Source: an uncultured Flavobacteriia bacterium (GTDB taxonomy: Bacteria > Bacteroidota > Bacteroidia > Flavobacteriales_D > Crocinitomicaceae). Taken from it: DNA of 18,434 bases. The notes beneath the pieces are model-generated. The model was not told the origin of the DNA. It saw only the letters and a list, made by a program, of their open reading frames with translations, and searched no databases. The stretch lies in NCBI GenBank assembly GCA_903928365.1, contig CAIYQV010000086.1:1-18434 (forward strand). The letters are read 5' to 3'. The translations under genes were made by a program, and so were the position numbers. Position 1 is the first letter of the stretch. Each line of letters opens with the position of its first letter. Shown here piece by piece: positions 1 through 7,627 of the stretch.

Positions 1-133
1 TCAATACTTTGTAAAGACACATGTTTCATAACGTCTGAAATTTCGATAAATGTACAAATATTCGCTCACCTTGAAAGATTTGCATTGTCCTATTAATTTA
101 ATGGTTCGATTAGCAATAAATGCTTTGAAGCCT

Positions 134-141
134 TACTTTTG
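134..141 (+). promoter_or_regulatory. Candidate Bacteroidota -7 element for the DUF2461 gene
   Basis: TACTTTTG matches TAnnTTTG exactly. It sits 13 nt before GTG 155 and 25 nt before GTG 167. No convincing TTTG is found 17-23 nt upstream, so this is a half-supported promoter and could be chance. Confidence 0.3.
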
Positions 142-154
142 GGAAAATTTTACT

Positions 155-832
155 GTGAGCGATAAGGTGTTTTTTACAAGTGATTATGTCTCTTTTTTTA
201 AGGAATTGGCAGCCAATAATCATAAGGATTGGTTTGATTTGAATCGCAAGCGATACGAGCTTTCTGTGAAGGAACCGTTCAAGCACTTTGTTCAGTATTT
301 GATAAGTGAATTATCCAAGCTTGATCCTACGTTTGAAAATCTTGAAGCAAAAGATTGCATTTTTAGAATCAACAGGGATGTACGTTTCTCAGCTGATAAA
401 ACTCCATATAAACTCTATTCATCCGCTGTAATCTCCCCAGGGGGCAAAAAAAGCAGATCCATGAGTGGCGTTTATGTAGAACTTACCCCGGAACATGTAC
501 GCGTTTACAGTGGTGTGTATGAGCCTGACAAAGATGAGATTTACGATATACGTTCCCATATTGTGTCTAATGCGAATGAATTTAGTTCGCTCATAAATGA
601 ACCAGCATTTCAAAAGTTGTATGGAATGATCAGAGGTGAAAAGAACAAGATTCTTCCTGCTGAATTCAAGCAATCAGCAACCGAACAACCGCTCATTTTC
701 AATAAGCAATGGTATTATTTTGCAGAATTTGCACCTGAAACTATCGAGAAGCCAGGACTTGATGAGTTGGTTGTTCAGTGCTACAAGACAGCCTTGCCAG
801 TTTCTTCGTTTTTACTCAAATCAATAAATTAA
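155..832 (+). CDS. DUF2461 (TIGR02453) family protein
   Basis: The protein matches the DUF2461/TIGR02453 family from memory: it opens with FFTSDYVSFFKELAANN, followed by KDWFDLNRKRYE, and later has FRINRDVRFSADKTPYK and GVYEPDKDEI. The family has no firmly established biochemical role, so none is assigned. The open frame begins at an ATG at 50, directly after a TAA. However, the first 35 codons do not look like this family, whose members start just before the FTSDYVSFF-like block and are about 220 aa long. I therefore chose the GTG at 155 (225 aa). GTG 167 (221 aa), ATG 101 and ATG 50 (260 aa) remain possible. A sequence matching the -7 element, TACTTTTG, at 134-141 lies inside the longer frame and fits a downstream start, although no good -33 partner is visible. 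The stop is 6 nt before the S9 peptidase gene, so the two are probably one transcript. Family call fairly sure; start unsure. Confidence 0.8.
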   Translation: MSDKVFFTSDYVSFFKELAANNHKDWFDLNRKRYELSVKEPFKHFVQYLISELSKLDPTFENLEAKDCIFRINRDVRFSADKTPYKLYSSAVISPGGKKSRSMSGVYVELTPEHVRVYSGVYEPDKDEIYDIRSHIVSNANEFSSLINEPAFQKLYGMIRGEKNKILPAEFKQSATEQPLIFNKQWYYFAEFAPETIEKPGLDELVVQCYKTALPVSSFLLKSIN

Positions 833-838
833 GATTTT

Positions 839-2980
839 ATGAAAAATGTCATTTTACTTTTTCTCGGAAGTGTATTCTTCACTTTTACGACACTTTCTCA
901 GAAAAAAGAATTAACACTAAAAGATGCAGTGTTAGGTCAGAATCGAATTTTTGGTCCCGACAGGATGTATGGTTTTCAATGGGTTCCCGGCTCAGGCAGA
1001 TATACCTATTACAGCAGAAATTACCAAACCATGTATTCTTCGCTGGTAGGTGCAAAATCTCCCGTCACGGAAATGCTATCTATTGAAAAGTTAAATAAGG
1101 ATCTTGGTTGTCAGCTCAGTTCGTTCTTCGGTTTGGAATGGCAGAATGACAAATCTTTTTTAATCATTGATGGAACAGATTACTACCTGTACAATGTGAC
1201 CGAATCCAAAGGTCAGAAAATTCATCAACTGGGTGAGGGAGCAGAAAATGCACTCTATCATTCAGCTTCCGGTAATGTGGTTTTCACAAGAGGGAATAAT
1301 GTTTATCTAAATACAAAGGATGGACTGAAGCTCATTGTGACAGATAACGCAGATAAAAATTTAGTCTCAGGTCAAAGTATCGCCCGCAATGAATTTGGTA
1401 TCAGTGGGGGTTTGTTTTGGTCAAACAAAGGGCTGAAGCTGGCATTTTACCAAAAAGACGAATCAGAAGTGCATGATTATCCGTTGTTAGATATTAATCA
1501 AACTCCGGGGGCATTAATGTCGATCAAGTACCCTATGGCTGGACAAAAATCTGAGAAGCCAAAAGTGGGGATTTATGATCTTTCGACTAAGCAAACCGTA
1601 TTTATTAGTCCAAGAGGTTCCGCAGATTCCTACCTGACAAATTTTACGTTCACTCCTGATGATCAGTTTGTACTTATTGCTGAAGTCAACCGAGAACAAA
1701 ATCGGATGTGGTTGAACCTATACGATTCGAATACGGGTGCATTTATTCGCACAATACTTGAAGAAAAGAATGAGAAATGGGTGGAACCGGAACATCCCGC
1801 TTTTTTCGTTGATCCAAAATCCAGCAATTTTGTGTGGGTTTCTGAAAAGGATGGATACAATAATTTGTATTACTATACTCTGGATGGTAAGTTGATTCGT
1901 CAGCTGACGTCTAATACTTTTCCGGCGAAGGAAATAGTGAATGCATCCAAGGATGGTAAGTCGGTTTATTATTCAGCCACTGGACCAGATGCTACCAATA
2001 CGCTTGTTTACAAAGTAACAGTTGCCAATGGAAAACAGCAACTTATCACATGTGAATCGGGTACCCACGAATTGTTGATTTCGTCAGATGATGCCTATTA
2101 TTATGATGCGTTCTCAAGTCACAATGTTCCTCACAAAGCACTGATACTCGATGCCAAAACATTGAAGTTGATGAAAACGTTGATCGAAAGTGAGGATAAA
2201 CTGAAAGATTACCAAATAGGTAGCTCGGAAATCGCTACGCTTGATAACAAAGGAACAAAGCTATACACGAGGCTTATCAAACCAAGCAATTTCGATCCTT
2301 CTAAGAAATATCCTGTCATGGTTTATGTTTATGGCGGTCCACATGCTCAAATGATAACGAATTCCTGGCTGGATGGTGCGAATCTTTGGATGTATTGGAT
2401 GGCAGAACAGGGGTATTTGGTTTATACTGTGGATGGAAGAGGATCGGCGCATCGTGGATTTGCATTTGAATCACAGATCCACCGTCAGCTCGGCACGTTA
2501 GAGATGGATGATCAGCTTGCAGGTGTGAAGTTTCTGAAATCTCTGCCATATGTTGACAGCAATCGATTGGCCATTCACGGTTGGTCTTTTGGAGGGTTTA
2601 TGACCACTTCTTTAATGTTGCGTCATCCTGGAGTATTTCAAGTCGGTGTTGCCGGAGGCCCAGTGACGGATTGGAAATACTACGAGATCATGTACGGAGA
2701 ACGCTATATGGATCGCCCGGAGGAGAATCTTAAAGGATACGAGCAGGCGTCTCTGATGACGCATGCTGGAAATTTAAAAGGTGATTTGTTGCTTATTCAT
2801 GGTACGATCGATGATGTTGTGGTGATGCAGCATAATTATGCGCTTGTCAAAAAGTTTGTTGATCTGGGAATTCAGATGGATTTTTTCCCTTATCCAATGC
2901 ACAAGCACAATGTATTAGGAAAGGATAGAGTTCATCTCATGCAGAAGGTTCTGGATTATATTATTGAGAATAATAATTAA
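839..2980 (+). CDS. Exported S9B prolyl (tri/di)peptidyl peptidase, DPP IV/PtpA-like
   Basis: A serine peptidase of family S9B that removes N-terminal di- or tripeptides ending in proline, probably in the periplasm or at the cell surface. Residues 1-21 form a signal peptide (MKNVILLFLG... ending TLSQ). The beta-propeller (DPPIV_N) spans about 55-470 and the alpha/beta hydrolase about 480-713. The catalytic residues are visible: Ser583 in GWSFGG, Asp658 in HGTIDD and His690 in PMHKHNVLG. The oxyanion tyrosine is Tyr498 in VYVYGGP. The amino-terminus-binding glutamate is Glu185 in NEFG, a single-Glu form rather than the EE of mammalian DPP IV. The HGxID...VVxQH and HKHNVxGxDRVHL patterns recall the prolyl tripeptidyl peptidase PtpA of Porphyromonas (from memory), so tripeptidyl specificity is a reasonable inference. 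The 713-aa length is normal. The gene lies 6 nt after the DUF2461 gene and is followed by a strong hairpin terminator. Confidence 0.92.
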   Translation: MKNVILLFLGSVFFTFTTLSQKKELTLKDAVLGQNRIFGPDRMYGFQWVPGSGRYTYYSRNYQTMYSSLVGAKSPVTEMLSIEKLNKDLGCQLSSFFGLEWQNDKSFLIIDGTDYYLYNVTESKGQKIHQLGEGAENALYHSASGNVVFTRGNNVYLNTKDGLKLIVTDNADKNLVSGQSIARNEFGISGGLFWSNKGLKLAFYQKDESEVHDYPLLDINQTPGALMSIKYPMAGQKSEKPKVGIYDLSTKQTVFISPRGSADSYLTNFTFTPDDQFVLIAEVNREQNRMWLNLYDSNTGAFIRTILEEKNEKWVEPEHPAFFVDPKSSNFVWVSEKDGYNNLYYYTLDGKLIRQLTSNTFPAKEIVNASKDGKSVYYSATGPDATNTLVYKVTVANGKQQLITCESGTHELLISSDDAYYYDAFSSHNVPHKALILDAKTLKLMKTLIESEDKLKDYQIGSSEIATLDNKGTKLYTRLIKPSNFDPSKKYPVMVYVYGGPHAQMITNSWLDGANLWMYWMAEQGYLVYTVDGRGSAHRGFAFESQIHRQLGTLEMDDQLAGVKFLKSLPYVDSNRLAIHGWSFGGFMTTSLMLRHPGVFQVGVAGGPVTDWKYYEIMYGERYMDRPEENLKGYEQASLMTHAGNLKGDLLLIHGTIDDVVVMQHNYALVKKFVDLGIQMDFFPYPMHKHNVLGKDRVHLMQKVLDYIIENNN

Positions 2981-2982
2981 TT

Positions 2983-3008
2983 AAGGCGGAGAAATCCGCT
3001 TTTTTTTT
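2983..3008 (+). terminator. Rho-independent terminator after the S9 peptidase gene
   Basis: The stem GCGGA (2986-2990), loop GAAA and TCCGC (2995-2999) extends by a G-T pair and A-T pairs into the flanks. It is followed by nine T residues (3000-3008). It starts 2 nt after the stop codon. The T-run also runs into the candidate -33 element of the next gene. Confidence 0.9.
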
Positions 3009-3036
3009 GGATACCTAAAATAAATGACTAAATTTG
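3006..3036 (+). promoter_or_regulatory. Promoter of the HTH-Fic gene (-33 TTTG, -7 TAAATTTG)
   Basis: TTTG at 3006-3009 and TAAATTTG at 3029-3036 are separated by 19 bp. This matches the Bacteroidota consensus (TTTG, about 19 bp, TAnnTTTG) in both boxes and in spacing. Transcription would start near 3042, leaving a leader of only about 10-12 nt before the ATG at 3054. This is the best-formed promoter in the window. Confidence 0.7.
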
Positions 3037-3057
3037 TCATGATAAAATAAGTCATGA
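3025..3057 (+). promoter_or_regulatory. Candidate operator: palindrome over the -7 box plus repeated GTCATGA
   Basis: TGACTAAATTTGTCA (3025-3039) is a near-perfect 15-bp palindrome, with six of seven arm pairs matching, and it covers the -7 element. GTCATGA occurs at 3036-3042 and again at 3051-3057, a 15-nt step, with the second copy containing the start codon. A regulator bound here would block both promoter and translation start. The adjacent gene encodes an XRE-type HTH, so autoregulation is the simplest inference. Confidence 0.5.
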
Positions 3058-4091
3058 AAAATTTGATCAAATCAAAACGCGTGCAGCGAAATTTAAAAAC
3101 GAGGGAGCTTGCTCAATTGTTAGGAATTGATCAGGCATTAGTGAGTAAATTTGAAAGTGGTCAACGTTTGCCAACACGAGAGCAAATAGATGAAATAGCG
3201 CATCATCTCGACATTGATCCTTCAGAACTTTTGGCGCAATGGCTCAAGGAGAAATTAATGCGTGAATTGTCCGATTATACAATAGTTTCTCGTGCACTTG
3301 AATTAATTCAGGAAGAGCAGCAATCCTATAATAAAAACAGTACGGACCAGTCTTTTGATGTTACTTTGAACCTCATCAATGACTTGAAATCTCAGCTTGA
3401 TTCATTGCGTGCTTTTGACAGTTACCGAATCGCGCAGGCGTTGGAGTTGGAATACACTTTTGAAAGTAACCGTATTGAAGGGAATACACTTACCCTAAAG
3501 GAAACAGATATGGTCGTCAATCAAGGATTAACGATCTCAGGGAAATCTATGCGAGAGCATCTTGAAGCTATCAATCATCAGGAAGCAATTGATTACATTA
3601 AGGATCTGGTTCACCGAAAAGTAAAACTTACCGAGCGTGAGTTGCTCAATCTCCATAATCTGATTTTGCGTGGGATCATTCCAGAATACGCAGGTAAATA
3701 CAGAGATGTACAGGTCATGATTTCCGGAAGTAAACATATGCCTCCCAGTCCGCTAAAAGTTAAAGAGCAAATGGAGGGTCTCTTTGTCTGGTATCATAAA
3801 AACCAACGATTGATTCATCCGGTAATTCTTGCTGCGGAGTTTCATCAACGGTTGGTAACAATACATCCTTTTGTAGACGGTAATGGACGTGTTTCAAGGT
3901 TGCTGATGAATCTTATTTTACTTCAACATGGATATGTGATTGCCAATATCAAGGGGGATCATGCCATTCGGATGTCCTATTACAATTGTCTTGAACAATC
4001 TCAGGTCGATCATTCCAAAAAGGATTTTATACAGTTCATTCTAGAGGTTGAAAAAGACTGTCTTACTCGCTATTTATCTGTGCTCAGTTAA
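3054..4091 (+). CDS. XRE-HTH fused to Fic-domain AMPylase (class II, autoinhibited)
   Basis: Residues 1-65 form an XRE/HTH_3 DNA-binding domain; TRELAQLLGIDQALVSKFESG is the helix-turn-helix. The rest is a Fic protein, which typically transfers AMP from ATP onto a hydroxyl of a target protein. The active-site motif is complete: HPFVDGNGRVSR, with catalytic His271, Asp275 and Arg282 fitting HxFx(D/E)GNGRxxR. An inhibitory helix motif (S/T)xxxE(G/N) is present as SNRIEG (Ser138 to Gly143), N-terminal to the Fic core. This makes it a class II, self-inhibited Fic in which Glu142 would block productive ATP binding. No small antitoxin gene precedes it, consistent with intramolecular inhibition. The target is unknown. 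The gene has its own promoter and an overlapping palindrome, so it may repress itself and link AMPylation state to transcription (inference). The start ATG 3054 gives the complete HTH. Confidence 0.9.
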   Translation: MKNLIKSKRVQRNLKTRELAQLLGIDQALVSKFESGQRLPTREQIDEIAHHLDIDPSELLAQWLKEKLMRELSDYTIVSRALELIQEEQQSYNKNSTDQSFDVTLNLINDLKSQLDSLRAFDSYRIAQALELEYTFESNRIEGNTLTLKETDMVVNQGLTISGKSMREHLEAINHQEAIDYIKDLVHRKVKLTERELLNLHNLILRGIIPEYAGKYRDVQVMISGSKHMPPSPLKVKEQMEGLFVWYHKNQRLIHPVILAAEFHQRLVTIHPFVDGNGRVSRLLMNLILLQHGYVIANIKGDHAIRMSYYNCLEQSQVDHSKKDFIQFILEVEKDCLTRYLSVLS

Positions 4092-4133
4092 AAAGAAGTC
4101 AATTTGGTGTAATTCTTATCAATGCGATTCCTT

Positions 4134-4158
4134 TTGTATATTTGATACCTTGATACAA
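4134..4158 (+). promoter_or_regulatory. Promoter -7 element with flanking inverted repeat before E1
   Basis: TATATTTG at 4137-4144 matches the -7 consensus exactly, 25 nt before the ATG at 4170. No clean TTTG occurs at 17-23 nt upstream (the nearest, 4103-4106, is 30 nt away), so the promoter may need an activator. The -7 box is bracketed by inverted arms TTGTAT (4134-4139) and ATACAA (4153-4158). TTGATAC is also tandemly repeated at 4142-4148 and 4150-4156. This is a candidate regulator site; which protein binds is unknown. Confidence 0.45.
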
Positions 4159-4169
4159 TTAATTCGGGA

Positions 4170-6263
4170 ATGAATTCCGCGGAAACGAAATCGAAACAAA
4201 TGATCAGTCAAGTGGCAAAGGATGAGCTGTTGAAAGCCTTTAGGCTAATGTGTACAGCCAAAACACTGGCTGAGAAATATGAAGTCAATAAGGAAGTTAC
4301 GGCCAAATACGTGCATGCCACTTCCCGGGGACACGAAGCCATTCAATTGGCTGTGGGAATGCAATTAAAGCCGCAAGATTGGGTTTCTCCGTATTACCGG
4401 GACGATAGTATTCTGTTGGGGATAGGCATGACGCCATACGAACTTATGCTTCAGGTTTTTGCTAAAAAAGATGACCCTTTTTCAGGTGGACGGACCTATT
4501 ATTCGCATCCTTCTTTGAATAGACCTGACATGCCGAAGATTCCACATCAATCTTCAGCAACAGGAATGCAGGCGATTCCAACGACTGGAGTAGCTATGGG
4601 AGTTCAATACAAAGAGAAACAAGGGTTGGCCGAAGATTTTGGCGGTGATGATCCAGTTGTGGTTTGTTCGTTGGGCGATGCTTCTTGCACTGAGGGGGAG
4701 GTTTCTGAAGCACTTCAAATGGCAGCGCTAAAGCAATTTCCCATGGTTTTTCTCGTGCAGGATAATGGTTGGGATATCAGTGCGAATGCCAAAGAGACGC
4801 GTGCTCAGGACATGTCGGAGTACATGCGAGGATTTAATGGGATTGAAGTGCGTACCATCGATGGTAGCGACTTCGAATTATCTTACACTACCGTCAAGGA
4901 GGTTTTCGAGACGGTTCGTAAAGAACGTCGTCCGTTTTTGATCCATGCTAAGGTACCGCTACTTGGGCATCATACTTCAGGGGTTCGAAAGGAGTGGTAT
5001 AGAGATGATCTGGAGGAAGCAGCTTCTCGTGATCCGTATCCGAAGCTGAGGGATTTCCTTATTCAGAATGGAGCAAGCGAAGATGAGTTAACTCAGATCG
5101 AAAAGGAGATAAGTGGTTTCGTGGATTCAGAATATGATCGTGCTTTAAATGCGGAAGATCCCAGTCCGGAGTCTGTCACTGATTTCATTTTTGCACCTAC
5201 ACCAGTAACTGAAGAGAAAGGAGAACGCGAACCGCAAGGAAAGAAGAAAACCGTCATGGTGGATTCTGCGCTATTTGCAGTTCGAGAATTGATGGAAAAG
5301 CATCCGGAAGCCTTATTATATGGTCAGGATGTTGGTGGAAGATTGGGAGGTGTTTTTCGTGAGGCAGCAACTTTGGCCCAACAGTTTGGAGATAATCGGG
5401 TATTTAATACGCCGATTCAGGAAGCATTTATTATAGGTTCAACTGTTGGAATGTCAGCTGTTGGTCTGAAGCCGATCGTAGAAGTACAATTTGCAGATTA
5501 CATCTGGCCGGGACTGAACCAATTGTTTACTGAAGTTTCACGTTCCTATTACCTTTCGAATGGTAAATGGCCAGTGAGCTGTATTGTGCGTGTTCCTATT
5601 GGTGCCTATGGTTCCGGCGGGCCTTACCATTCCTCGAGCGTGGAATCTGTAGTCACAAATATTCGTGGGATCAAAGTGGCTTATCCGTCAACGGGTGCTG
5701 ATCTCAAGGGATTAATGAAATCGGCTTATTACGATCCAAATCCTGTTGTTATTTTTGAGCACAAAGGTTTGTACTGGTCAAAAATCAAAGGGACTGAAGG
5801 TGCCATGTCGATTGAACCGGATGAAGATTATGTCATTCCTTTTGGAAAGGCGAGGGTTGTACAGGAGGCTGAATCAACATTCATTGCGAAGGGTGAATCA
5901 GCGGTGATTATCACTTACGGTAGAGGAGTGTACTGGTCTATTGAGGCTGCCAAAGAGTTTGAAGGTAGGGTAGAGATCATCGATCTCCGTACGCTGAATC
6001 CACTTGATCATGACAAGATGAATGAAGTGGCTCAAAAACACGGAAAGGTGATGTTGGTTACAGAAGAATCAGAGGAAGCCACTTTTACACTTGGTCTTGC
6101 CGGAAGAATACAACGCGATAATTTCAAATTCCTTGACGCGCCGGTTGCAATTGTTGGATCGGTTGATACGCCTGCTATTCCATTAAATTCGATATTGGAA
6201 GCCGCTCTATTGACGAATGCGGATAAAGTTCGAAACGCATTGAACGGACTTTTGCAATTCTAA
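4170..6263 (+). CDS. 2-oxoacid dehydrogenase E1, fused alpha and beta subunits
   Basis: A thiamine diphosphate-dependent E1 that decarboxylates a 2-oxoacid and passes the acyl group to a lipoylated E2. Branched-chain 2-oxoacids (2-oxoisovalerate) are the likeliest substrates, but pyruvate is not excluded. The alpha part (about 10-330) contains TSRGHEAIQLA, the GGRTYYSH loop and the ThDP/Mg region GD (169-170) ending in DN (198-199). Its motif reads GDAS where many relatives read GDG or GEG. The beta part begins near residue 362 (VMVDSALFAV) and includes the ThDP-activating Glu418 in IQEAF, followed by EVQFADYIWPGLNQ and a C-terminal transketolase domain (ITYGRGVYW ... VTEESEE). The two parts, separate genes in many bacteria, are joined by an acidic linker (about 330-360). 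This fused form is common in Bacteroidota. No E2 or E3 gene is in the window. A membrane protein gene follows after 6 nt. Confidence 0.92.
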   Translation: MNSAETKSKQMISQVAKDELLKAFRLMCTAKTLAEKYEVNKEVTAKYVHATSRGHEAIQLAVGMQLKPQDWVSPYYRDDSILLGIGMTPYELMLQVFAKKDDPFSGGRTYYSHPSLNRPDMPKIPHQSSATGMQAIPTTGVAMGVQYKEKQGLAEDFGGDDPVVVCSLGDASCTEGEVSEALQMAALKQFPMVFLVQDNGWDISANAKETRAQDMSEYMRGFNGIEVRTIDGSDFELSYTTVKEVFETVRKERRPFLIHAKVPLLGHHTSGVRKEWYRDDLEEAASRDPYPKLRDFLIQNGASEDELTQIEKEISGFVDSEYDRALNAEDPSPESVTDFIFAPTPVTEEKGEREPQGKKKTVMVDSALFAVRELMEKHPEALLYGQDVGGRLGGVFREAATLAQQFGDNRVFNTPIQEAFIIGSTVGMSAVGLKPIVEVQFADYIWPGLNQLFTEVSRSYYLSNGKWPVSCIVRVPIGAYGSGGPYHSSSVESVVTNIRGIKVAYPSTGADLKGLMKSAYYDPNPVVIFEHKGLYWSKIKGTEGAMSIEPDEDYVIPFGKARVVQEAESTFIAKGESAVIITYGRGVYWSIEAAKEFEGRVEIIDLRTLNPLDHDKMNEVAQKHGKVMLVTEESEEATFTLGLAGRIQRDNFKFLDAPVAIVGSVDTPAIPLNSILEAALLTNADKVRNALNGLLQF

Positions 6264-6269
6264 TTCGTA

Positions 6270-7502
6270 ATGACCACTAAGCAGTTCTATTTACTTTGTT
6301 TAATTGGTGTAACATTCGTTGGAGGGATGTTCATGCTGCTTTTGTGGAGGCAGATCAAGTTGTCTTCCAGTGAAAAACGAGGAATGCTTTTTATCTCTCT
6401 GGCTATGTTCTCATGGACTCTTGTCGGGATTTATAAGTATTATGATCCTCCCATGCCCTCATTGATCAATGCGTTTAATGACCGAATTTTGTCATCATTC
6501 AGTAATTTGCTTTTGTGTGCTTCGGTACCCTATTTTCCGAATGTGTTTGAAGGCTGGAGAGAACGATTTGCTTTTTTCCGAAAACCTGAACAATGGTTGA
6601 ACTTTATATTTGTCTTTTTCTCTATCGTCACAGTAGTTTTTACGGTTCTAGACCGAAATGTGGAAAGTGATCTGGGTAAAAAGGCAATTATTATTGTGGA
6701 TGCCCTGATATCGCTATCCACTATTTTGCTTGTTTCCGTAGCCATGTACTCAGCCATTATCAGATTTTGGACGGATAAACTGCTTCAGCGCTTTATCCTG
6801 TTGATGTTTATTGTCTTTGGATTGACACAAATGGTATTGCCGGGAATCGCCGTCATAGGCGAGTCGATGAGGCCTTATTATTTCTTTGCTTTGGTGCATT
6901 TGCTCGTAGGGATTACGTTTTTCAATTTTATTTCAGTGGCTTATTTCGGATTGGTTACAATGGAAATGAAACAGATCGCACACGAAGAGCAGGAACGTAA
7001 GAAAGAACGTGCTTTGCGCGTAACATCGATCAGTCTGGGATTCAATCGGGAGAACGAACGTTATGTTTTACGGATTCGTTTTCAGGGTGAGGATACTTCA
7101 GACATTCGCAGTGCCGAAGTCACCGCAGTTAAATTGCTGCAGCCTTTTGCCAACTGGATCCTTTTTGCCCTGGCACGTAAACATGATATCAAACTCATGC
7201 ATCCCGATCTTTCCACGACCAAATTCCGTATGGTGGAATTCTGGAATAAGGATGCATCGGTAAAACTAACCCAGGAAATGCTTTTCTCCAATGATGGCGG
7301 TCAATTCGAATTCCGTGTGGAGCCTGACCAGATCGTATTCGAAGAGTTGTCTTACTTGTTGCCAAAGTATGTGATCCGAGAAGCGATCCTTAAGCACGAG
7401 GACTCCTTCCGAGCAACGTTCGATCCAACCCAATTTAAAGGTGCTGCCAAAGCCGAACGCCAGGAGAAAATGGTGAAAGCTATTTTTGATGTAAATAGCT
7501 AA
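6270..7502 (+). CDS. Seven-helix membrane protein with unrecognised cytoplasmic tail
   Basis: I do not recognise this protein. Hydrophobic stretches at about 5-26, 37-55, 70-88, 108-127, 138-165, 171-190 and 203-228 suggest seven membrane helices. They are followed by a charged, probably helical segment (EMKQIAHEEQERKKERALR, about 232-250) and a soluble region of about 160 residues to the end. The layout resembles 7TM sensor proteins with a cytoplasmic output module. However, the tail has no histidine-kinase H-box or ATP motifs, no GGDEF and no PP2C motif. The tail contains a stretch rich in FRV/YVLRIRF-type strands and ends in basic helices. The gene starts 6 nt after the E1 stop, so it is almost certainly in the E1 operon, which hints at a metabolic or membrane link that cannot be named from sequence. 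The coding region is intact, with good Bacteroidota-like composition. Confidence 0.75.
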   Translation: MTTKQFYLLCLIGVTFVGGMFMLLLWRQIKLSSSEKRGMLFISLAMFSWTLVGIYKYYDPPMPSLINAFNDRILSSFSNLLLCASVPYFPNVFEGWRERFAFFRKPEQWLNFIFVFFSIVTVVFTVLDRNVESDLGKKAIIIVDALISLSTILLVSVAMYSAIIRFWTDKLLQRFILLMFIVFGLTQMVLPGIAVIGESMRPYYFFALVHLLVGITFFNFISVAYFGLVTMEMKQIAHEEQERKKERALRVTSISLGFNRENERYVLRIRFQGEDTSDIRSAEVTAVKLLQPFANWILFALARKHDIKLMHPDLSTTKFRMVEFWNKDASVKLTQEMLFSNDGGQFEFRVEPDQIVFEELSYLLPKYVIREAILKHEDSFRATFDPTQFKGAAKAERQEKMVKAIFDVNS

Positions 7503-7536
7503 AAATCAAATTGAAGAATCTGTTTTTGTAACGGGA

Positions 7537-7557
7537 TGTAATTGCTTAAGTATTACA
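7537..7557. repeat. Short AT-rich inverted repeat upstream of the first LTD gene
   Basis: The arms TGTAAT (7537-7542) and ATTACA (7552-7557) flank a palindromic CTTAAG core (7545-7550). No T-run follows, so it is not an intrinsic terminator. It lies about 38 bp upstream of the -7 element of the next gene and could be an operator, but it is short and AT-rich enough to arise by chance. Confidence 0.3.
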
Positions 7558-7594
7558 GTTTCTGATTATTTAAAAGTTCACGTTAGCTAGGGTT

Positions 7595-7602
7595 TAAGTT
7601 TG
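7595..7602 (+). promoter_or_regulatory. Candidate -7 element for the first LTD gene
   Basis: TAAGTTTG matches TAnnTTTG exactly and ends 25 nt before the ATG at 7628, the same distance as at the E1 gene. A transcript starting near 7608 leaves a short leader. No good -33 TTTG is at the expected spacing. Confidence 0.45.
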
Positions 7603-7627
7603 TTGAAATTAAATCTTGCACACGGAA

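Noticed and set aside
3054..4091. Fic as the toxin of a two-gene toxin-antitoxin module
   Set aside because: No small antitoxin gene precedes it, the leader is only about 10 nt, and the inhibitory motif is within the same protein.
6270..7502. Seven-helix protein as a histidine kinase (7TMR-type)
   Set aside because: The tail has no H-box, N-box or G-box motifs and is too short for a kinase core.
7616..7627. TTG at 7616 as the start of the first LTD protein
   Set aside because: It adds only four residues before an ATG that leads straight into the signal peptide; ATG 7628 is the simpler start.
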